From Acidobacteriota bacterium (GTDB lineage Bacteria; Acidobacteriota; Terriglobia; Acidiferrales; UBA7541): a stretch of DNA of 12,268 nucleotides. Numbering within the stretch: the first letter of the stretch is position 1; every line of letters starts with the position of its first letter. Of this stretch, positions 8,730 to 12,268 are shown one piece after another. The stretch covers positions 1-12,268 of the forward strand of contig QHYO01000154.1 of the NCBI GenBank assembly GCA_003224135.1. The letters run 5' to 3'. The notes under the pieces were generated by a model, which saw only the letters and a program-made list of their open reading frames with translations, did not search any database and had not been told where the DNA came from. Position numbers and translations under genes: made by a program.

Positions 8730-10889
8730 TCACGCAATGATTTCGGCGAGACGCCGGTTGGCGCGTCGTTGCAAAAATCCGATCACCGCAGCCCTGACAC
8801 GCGCTCTAAGCACATCCCATTTAGTGGGATTGGAAATTATTTCCGCGCGGTAGAACGAAGGACACAACCGGGCGGCATGGGCAACCTCTCCGCAAAGCCC
8901 GCATCCGATACAACTCTCCAAAACGGTGGCGACCGGGTCTTTTCTAAGCGGATCCCTATTTGGTGCGATCGAAAGGGAAGGGCACCCAGAAAGGCGAATG
9001 CAGGAATGGTCACCAGTGCACGTGTCTGGATCTACGCCAAACTTCTCGCGCACTAAGCGTTTCCCCTCTTTCTCCAGCATGTTCATCAGCGGCTTTACAC
9101 GACGTTGCTTGTTAAGCGAGCACTCGCTCTGCGCGACGATGACCTTGGGTCCCTTTGTCTTGGTTGTAAGCGCTTCCTTTAAAACATCTCGCATCGCCTC
9201 GAGGTCATAGGTGCGCGTAATCGTTTTCACCCACTTCACACCAACTCCACGCACCGCGTCAGCGATGGACAACTTGGTTGTGCGAATGGGATTGTTGGCT
9301 GCGGACGAAAGAATATCCTGGCCGCCCGTTGCGGCGGTATAGCTGTTGTCGACCACGACCAAAATGTTGTCGCTCTGATTGAAGACAGCGTTGCCTACAC
9401 CGCTAGTCAGACCGTTGTGCCAAAATCCGCCATCGCCCATAAAGCTGATCGTGCGTCTGTTGGTTTCCTTCGTATTCAGAGCGGCGGCGCTGGCCCATCC
9501 CAGACCGTACCCCATCGTGGTAGCGCCAATGTTGAAAGGTGGCAAGGTCGAGAATAGATGGCACCCGATGTCGCAGGCCACGTGATGAGGTCCCAACTCG
9601 CGTTCCACAAGTTTCATTGCCGTGAAGATTGGGCGTTCGGGACAACCGGTGCAAAACGAGGGCGGCCGCGCATGAACCTGACCATCGACGTTTACCACCG
9701 GTAATAATGGCGCCGACGGGGGTCGCACGACCGCTGGCAAGCGCTCGCGGTTGATCAACTGGGCGGCGAATTGCTCGACAAACTTCAGGACTCCCCGAAT
9801 AACCGCCGCGGCGGTGTACTCACCAGCCATCGGGAGCATGCCTTTGCCGTGCACTTTGGTTTGCACGTCGGCTTTGCGTAGGATCGAATTCACGTTTTGC
9901 TCGATGAAGTCGGGTTGCCCTTCTTCGATTACCAGCACGCCGCGCTTGCCAATACAGAAGCGTTTGATCTCGTCATCGACCAATGGATAGGTAACGTTCA
10001 GAACGTACAAGGGGATTTTGCTGTCACCAAAGGGGCTCGAAAGTCCAAGGAGTTCCAGAGCCCGCACGGTCGTGTTGTACATTCCACCTTGCAGGATAAT
10101 TCCGAAATCCTGGGCGCCTTCGGAAAACCACTCGTTTAACGCATTATCCTGAATGAATTTCTGCGCGCACGGCCAGCGTTTGTGGATTTTTTCATGCTCG
10201 TGGAGGAAGCTGCCCGGCGGCAGGACGATGCGGTTCGGATCTCGCGAAGGATTTTCAATCGCGTCCTTCAACGTGAATCGCGGACGGACGTTATCTTTGG
10301 CGATGAAACTACCGTGGACATGACACGCCCGAATTCGCAGCTCCAGCATCACCGGAGTGTTGCTCGCTTCCGAAAGAGCGAATCCCCGTTCGACGGCATT
10401 TACGATCGAGGGCAGATTCGGGCGCGGATCCAGAAGCCACATCTGGGATTTCATGGCAAAGGCGTGGGAGCGCTCTTGCATGATGCTGGAGCCTTCGCCG
10501 TAATCCTCGCCGACGATAATCAGCGCTCCGCCCATTACACCGCCGGAAGCGAGATTCGCGAGGGCGTCCGACGCGACATTGGTGCCCACGGTGGACTTAA
10601 ATGTAATTGCACCGCGCAGTGGATAGTTAACCGATGCAGCTAACGTGGCAGCCGCAGTCGCTTCGGAAGCGCTGTGCTCGAAATGGACGCCAAGTTCTTC
10701 AAGGATGCTGTTCGCGTCGGTGAGAACATCCATCAAGTGCGAGATCGGCGCTCCCTGGTATCCGGCCACGTAAGAAACACCGGACTGCAACAGGGCTTTG
10801 GTCACAGCAAGAATTCCCTCGCCGCGAAATTCCTGGTCTTGACCGAGGTACAGCTTTTGGACTTCCTTTTTGAAGAAGCGTTCCGCCAT
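8730..10889 (-). CDS. iorA: Indolepyruvate-type ferredoxin oxidoreductase, alpha subunit (TPP and Fe-S)
   Basis: From the chosen start there are 719 residues. The N-terminal pyrimidine-binding domain has FRGEGILAVTKALLQSG and GYQGAPISHLMDVL (about 22-56). RPPSFCTGCPERP (408-420) opens the TPP-binding domain. The TPP/Mg site runs from GDG (485-487) to VVVDN (Asn515), with CDIGCHLFS nearby. The C-terminus is a ferredoxin-like region with Cys624, 630, 636 and then CIGCGLC (Cys660, 663, 666) and Cys676-Pro. The first Cys motif has unusual spacing and only seven ligand Cys are obvious. The enzyme oxidatively decarboxylates aryl 2-oxoacids to acyl-CoA, reducing ferredoxin. In this context isatinate to 2-aminobenzoyl-CoA is proposed. 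I chose the ATG at 10889, which has AAGGTGG five bases upstream and gives MAERFF. An ATG five codons earlier (10904) is possible. Confidence 0.93.
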   Translation of the reverse strand: MAERFFKKEVQKLYLGQDQEFRGEGILAVTKALLQSGVSYVAGYQGAPISHLMDVLTDANSILEELGVHFEHSASEATAAATLAASVNYPLRGAITFKSTVGTNVASDALANLASGGVMGGALIIVGEDYGEGSSIMQERSHAFAMKSQMWLLDPRPNLPSIVNAVERGFALSEASNTPVMLELRIRACHVHGSFIAKDNVRPRFTLKDAIENPSRDPNRIVLPPGSFLHEHEKIHKRWPCAQKFIQDNALNEWFSEGAQDFGIILQGGMYNTTVRALELLGLSSPFGDSKIPLYVLNVTYPLVDDEIKRFCIGKRGVLVIEEGQPDFIEQNVNSILRKADVQTKVHGKGMLPMAGEYTAAAVIRGVLKFVEQFAAQLINRERLPAVVRPPSAPLLPVVNVDGQVHARPPSFCTGCPERPIFTAMKLVERELGPHHVACDIGCHLFSTLPPFNIGATTMGYGLGWASAAALNTKETNRRTISFMGDGGFWHNGLTSGVGNAVFNQSDNILVVVDNSYTAATGGQDILSSAANNPIRTTKLSIADAVRGVGVKWVKTITRTYDLEAMRDVLKEALTTKTKGPKVIVAQSECSLNKQRRVKPLMNMLEKEGKRLVREKFGVDPDTCTGDHSCIRLSGCPSLSIAPNRDPLRKDPVATVLESCIGCGLCGEVAHAARLCPSFYRAEIISNPTKWDVLRARVRAAVIGFLQRRANRRLAEIIA

Positions 10890-10894
10890 TACCG

Positions 10895-10901
10895 CCACCT
10901 T
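10895..10901 (-). promoter_or_regulatory. Ribosome-binding site favouring the shorter iorA start
   Basis: The minus strand reads AAGGTGG, followed by a five-base spacer and the ATG at 10887-10889. The alternative ATG at 10902-10904 has only TAGG about nine bases upstream. Confidence 0.55.
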
Positions 10902-10976
10902 CATGCCGAGTGGCCTAAGGTTATTGAAACCGAATAGCGCCCGAACGCGGCCCGTGCAGGGGACACCGAGGAATTA

Positions 10977-11005
10977 AGTTTAGGTCTAAATAATTTACGT
11001 GTCAA
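10977..11005 (-). promoter_or_regulatory. Candidate sigma70-type promoter of the main operon
   Basis: On the minus strand a perfect TTGACA (-35, plus positions 11000-11005) is followed by a 17-base spacer and TAAACT (-10, 10977-10982; 4 of 6 matches to TATAAT). It sits in an AT-rich patch in the spacer between the cyclase gene and iorA and points toward iorA. It would give a leader of roughly 70-80 bases. It probably drives all nine genes from iorA to the RidA gene. Activity is not shown. Confidence 0.65.
10979..10997. promoter_or_regulatory. Overlapping palindromes in the promoter, candidate repressor operator
   Basis: Two small inverted repeats overlap: TTTAG-GT-CTAAA (10979-10990, perfect 5-bp arms) and TAAAT-A-ATTTA (10987-10997, perfect 5-bp arms). 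They cover part of the -10 box and most of the spacer of the candidate promoter. Binding there would block RNA polymerase. This AT-rich palindrome type suits MarR dimers, and the operon encodes one; the link is inferred. AT-rich spacers also give short palindromes by chance. Confidence 0.4.
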
Positions 11006-11016
11006 TCGATCTGTGC

Positions 11017-11802
11017 TTATTGGGCGGACACCAGCGCCAAGACCCGGCAGGGGCTGCCCGACCCTTTCACGATCTTTAAAGCAGGCGTGATCAAGATCGC
11101 ACCCTTCGGGGGCAACTGATCGAGATTCGTTAGGCTTGCAAGCCCGAACTTGCCGCTACCGTGCATAATGGTGTGGCATGGGAACGGCGGTTCGAATCGG
11201 AAGGCCTGCCCGGCATCGGTCCCAACACCTTCAGAGCCCCAACCAATCACATCGCGATGTTTCGCAAGGAACGGGACCAATTCAGGGTGTGGGCCAGGCA
11301 CATGCGCCCCATCCTCTTTAATGTTCAGAAATGCCGTCGCGTCTCTTCGCTTCGACCAGTCGGTTCGCATCAGCACCCACGACCCTGGCTCAATCCGGCC
11401 ATGCTTGCTCTCCCATGCCTCAACATGCTGTTGTGTAAGCAGGAAATCCGGATTGTCGGCCGTTTCACGCGAGACGTCAATCACGCAGGCAGGCGCGAAA
11501 AATTTTTCGACGGCGATGGTATCGGTTGCATTGCTTTCAAAGGCTTTGCCGGTGACCCAATGTATTGGCGCGTCGAAATGCGTGCCCGTGTGCTCTCCAC
11601 AAGAGAAATTATTCCAATACCACGCAGGGCCACGATGGTCGTACTTGGAGATTTCTTCCAAGCGGAACGGCCAAGACTTTCCGAACTCAGGCGGGAGTTG
11701 AATGACCGCCGTATTCGCGTCCAAGGGCTGACTTAAGTCGATTACCCGAATTTCACCGGCAGTGAGTGCTTGCGCGAACTGCTTCAAAATGTCTTCGGCC
11801 AT
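11017..11802 (-). CDS. Cyclase-family metal-dependent hydrolase (isatin hydrolase / kynurenine formamidase type)
   Basis: The 261-residue protein has the signature HTGTHFDAPIHW at 71-82. His71, His75 and Asp77 are the expected metal ligands and His81 completes the motif. IDLSQPLDANT (21-31) at the N-terminus and TNLDQLPPKGAILITPALKI near the C-terminus are also typical of the family (Pfam 'Cyclase', PF04199). Known members hydrolyse an amide or lactam bond: kynurenine formamidase opens N-formylkynurenine, and isatin hydrolase opens isatin to isatinate with a divalent metal, often Mn2+. Next to a 2-oxoacid oxidoreductase and 2-aminobenzoyl-CoA monooxygenase, isatin is the more coherent substrate, but formylkynurenine remains possible. 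The start ATG follows GGGAGGATCAGT, a strong ribosome-binding site. A promoter lies between this gene and iorA, so it may form its own transcript or read through. Confidence 0.9.
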   Translation of the reverse strand: MAEDILKQFAQALTAGEIRVIDLSQPLDANTAVIQLPPEFGKSWPFRLEEISKYDHRGPAWYWNNFSCGEHTGTHFDAPIHWVTGKAFESNATDTIAVEKFFAPACVIDVSRETADNPDFLLTQQHVEAWESKHGRIEPGSWVLMRTDWSKRRDATAFLNIKEDGAHVPGPHPELVPFLAKHRDVIGWGSEGVGTDAGQAFRFEPPFPCHTIMHGSGKFGLASLTNLDQLPPKGAILITPALKIVKGSGSPCRVLALVSAQ

Positions 11803-11832
11803 ACTGATCCTCCCGGTCCCGAGATCTGCGAT

Positions 11833-11861
11833 AAATTACCTGTATGGGCGGCGGGTGCCAA
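11833..11861 (-). promoter_or_regulatory. Candidate promoter of the cyclase gene
   Basis: On the minus strand TTGGCA (11856-11861; 5 of 6 matches to the -35 consensus) is followed by a 17-base spacer and TAATTT (11833-11838; a weak -10). It would start transcription about 20-25 bases upstream of the cyclase ATG. The -10 is poor, so this is tentative. Confidence 0.35.
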
Positions 11862-11900
11862 CCTGACTCTACTTTGGCTAACTCTAGGATGGCAATGCGA

Positions 11901-11934
11901 AGGTCGCGCTTTACATCACGGTCGAGCGCGACCT
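11901..11934. repeat. Perfect 10-bp inverted repeat (hairpin) upstream of the cyclase promoter
   Basis: AGGTCGCGCT (11901-11910) is the exact reverse complement of AGCGCGACCT (11925-11934), separated by a 14-base loop. The stem is GC-rich and would form a stable hairpin. It lies between the stop codon of the truncated amidohydrolase and the candidate cyclase promoter. No T-run follows on either strand, so it is not a standard intrinsic terminator. It may be a protein-binding site or a remnant of a recombination site. Confidence 0.6.
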
Positions 11935-11952
11935 CTGCCGAGTCCGAGTCCG

Positions 11953-12267
11953 TCACTCGTCAACTACTTCCGCGATCCAGTATTCGACGGTGCGCCGCGC
12001 ATCCTCGGCGTCTGTGAGCTGGCGCATTTGTGGAGTGAACGACCCTTTGCCTTCCAGATATGGTCCAGTGACGTGAATCCTGGGACCGGCCATTTTTCCC
12101 TGATCGATGGCTAGCTTGAGTTCGAGGTCCGTGTACGTCTCGATGCTGCCAGTTGTGCGAATGGAAGTGACACCGCCGGCGAGGTACAGGCGCGGGAAGC
12201 TCGACGCGTGTTCCGGATAAAGCGGAAGCGATCTTCCCGGCGAGGGATAGTACATGTGATCGTGCAT
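11953..12267 (-). pseudogene. Amidohydrolase-family gene, truncated at its 3' end (5' end beyond the window)
   Basis: The frame is open at the right edge and ends at a TGA (11953-11955). Visible residues begin within the metal-binding HxH motif (M-HDH-MYYP). They continue with YLAGGVTSIRTTGSIETYTDLELKLAI, GPRIHVTGPYLEG and DARRTVEYWI, which is the N-terminal half of an imidazolonepropionase-like or related membrane-associated amidohydrolase TIM barrel. Such proteins usually run to about 430-480 residues. Here the frame stops directly after VEYWIAEVVDE, where family members continue with a 'G(V/A)-FK-Y' strand and then the remaining metal ligands. No continuation is found in the other frames of 11803-11952. 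The product would lack most of the barrel and is probably inactive. The gene-versus-remnant call depends on sequence outside the window. Confidence 0.7.
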
Positions 12268-12268
12268 G

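Noticed and set aside
11150..11736. Plus-strand open frames opposite the cyclase gene
   Set aside because: The minus-strand cyclase has the full metal-binding signature; these frames are shadows without motifs.
11901..11934. Intrinsic terminator reading of the hairpin
   Set aside because: No run of T residues follows on either strand.
11940..11953. Short tandem repeat CGAGTC-CGAGTC near the amidohydrolase stop
   Set aside because: Only two copies of six bases, well within chance for GC-rich DNA, and not repeated at the left junction.

Overview
The window holds one long minus-strand catabolic gene set, read from about 11800 down to 544. It is a CoA-thioester pathway for aerobic degradation of an ortho-aminated aromatic compound. 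The anchor is a 761-residue fusion of a flavin monooxygenase and an Old-Yellow-Enzyme-type reductase (4827-7112), the architecture of 2-aminobenzoyl-CoA monooxygenase/reductase known from Azoarcus evansii. No RNA genes, CRISPR arrays, insertion sequences or transposases were seen. The host cannot be named securely. The moderately high GC content and a TonB-receptor-like C-terminal remnant suggest a soil bacterium, possibly an acidobacterium, while the pathway genes resemble proteobacterial ones. That mix would fit horizontal acquisition.

Layout from right to left, which is the direction of transcription: a truncated amidohydrolase running off the right edge; a 150-bp spacer with a strong hairpin and a candidate promoter; a metal-dependent cyclase-family hydrolase (isatin hydrolase / kynurenine formamidase type); a 127-bp spacer with a good sigma70-like promoter overlapped by small palindromes; the alpha and beta subunits of an indolepyruvate-ferredoxin-oxidoreductase-type 2-oxoacid oxidoreductase; the monooxygenase/reductase; a short-chain dehydrogenase; a MarR regulator; an enoyl-CoA hydratase-like crotonase; an acyl-CoA dehydrogenase; a 4-hydroxybenzoyl-CoA-type thioesterase; and a RidA-family protein. 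From the oxidoreductase alpha subunit to RidA the genes overlap or lie close together (gaps of 49 bp or less), so they look like one operon with the regulator inside it. Beyond RidA lie a short remnant of an outer-membrane receptor gene and a partial membrane protein.

Main inference: no aminobenzoate-CoA ligase is present. The cyclase and the oxidoreductase could replace it. Isatin would be hydrolysed to isatinate (2-aminophenylglyoxylate), an aryl 2-oxoacid. The oxidoreductase could decarboxylate this oxidatively with CoA, giving 2-aminobenzoyl-CoA directly. The fusion enzyme would dearomatise it, and RidA, the crotonase, the dehydrogenases and the thioesterase would deaminate, open and beta-oxidise the ring. 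This is a hypothesis from gene content, not a demonstrated pathway. It may overlap with known isatin-route auxin or indole degradation clusters.

Gene remnants at both ends of the set suggest that it was inserted into, or rearranged within, unrelated sequence.
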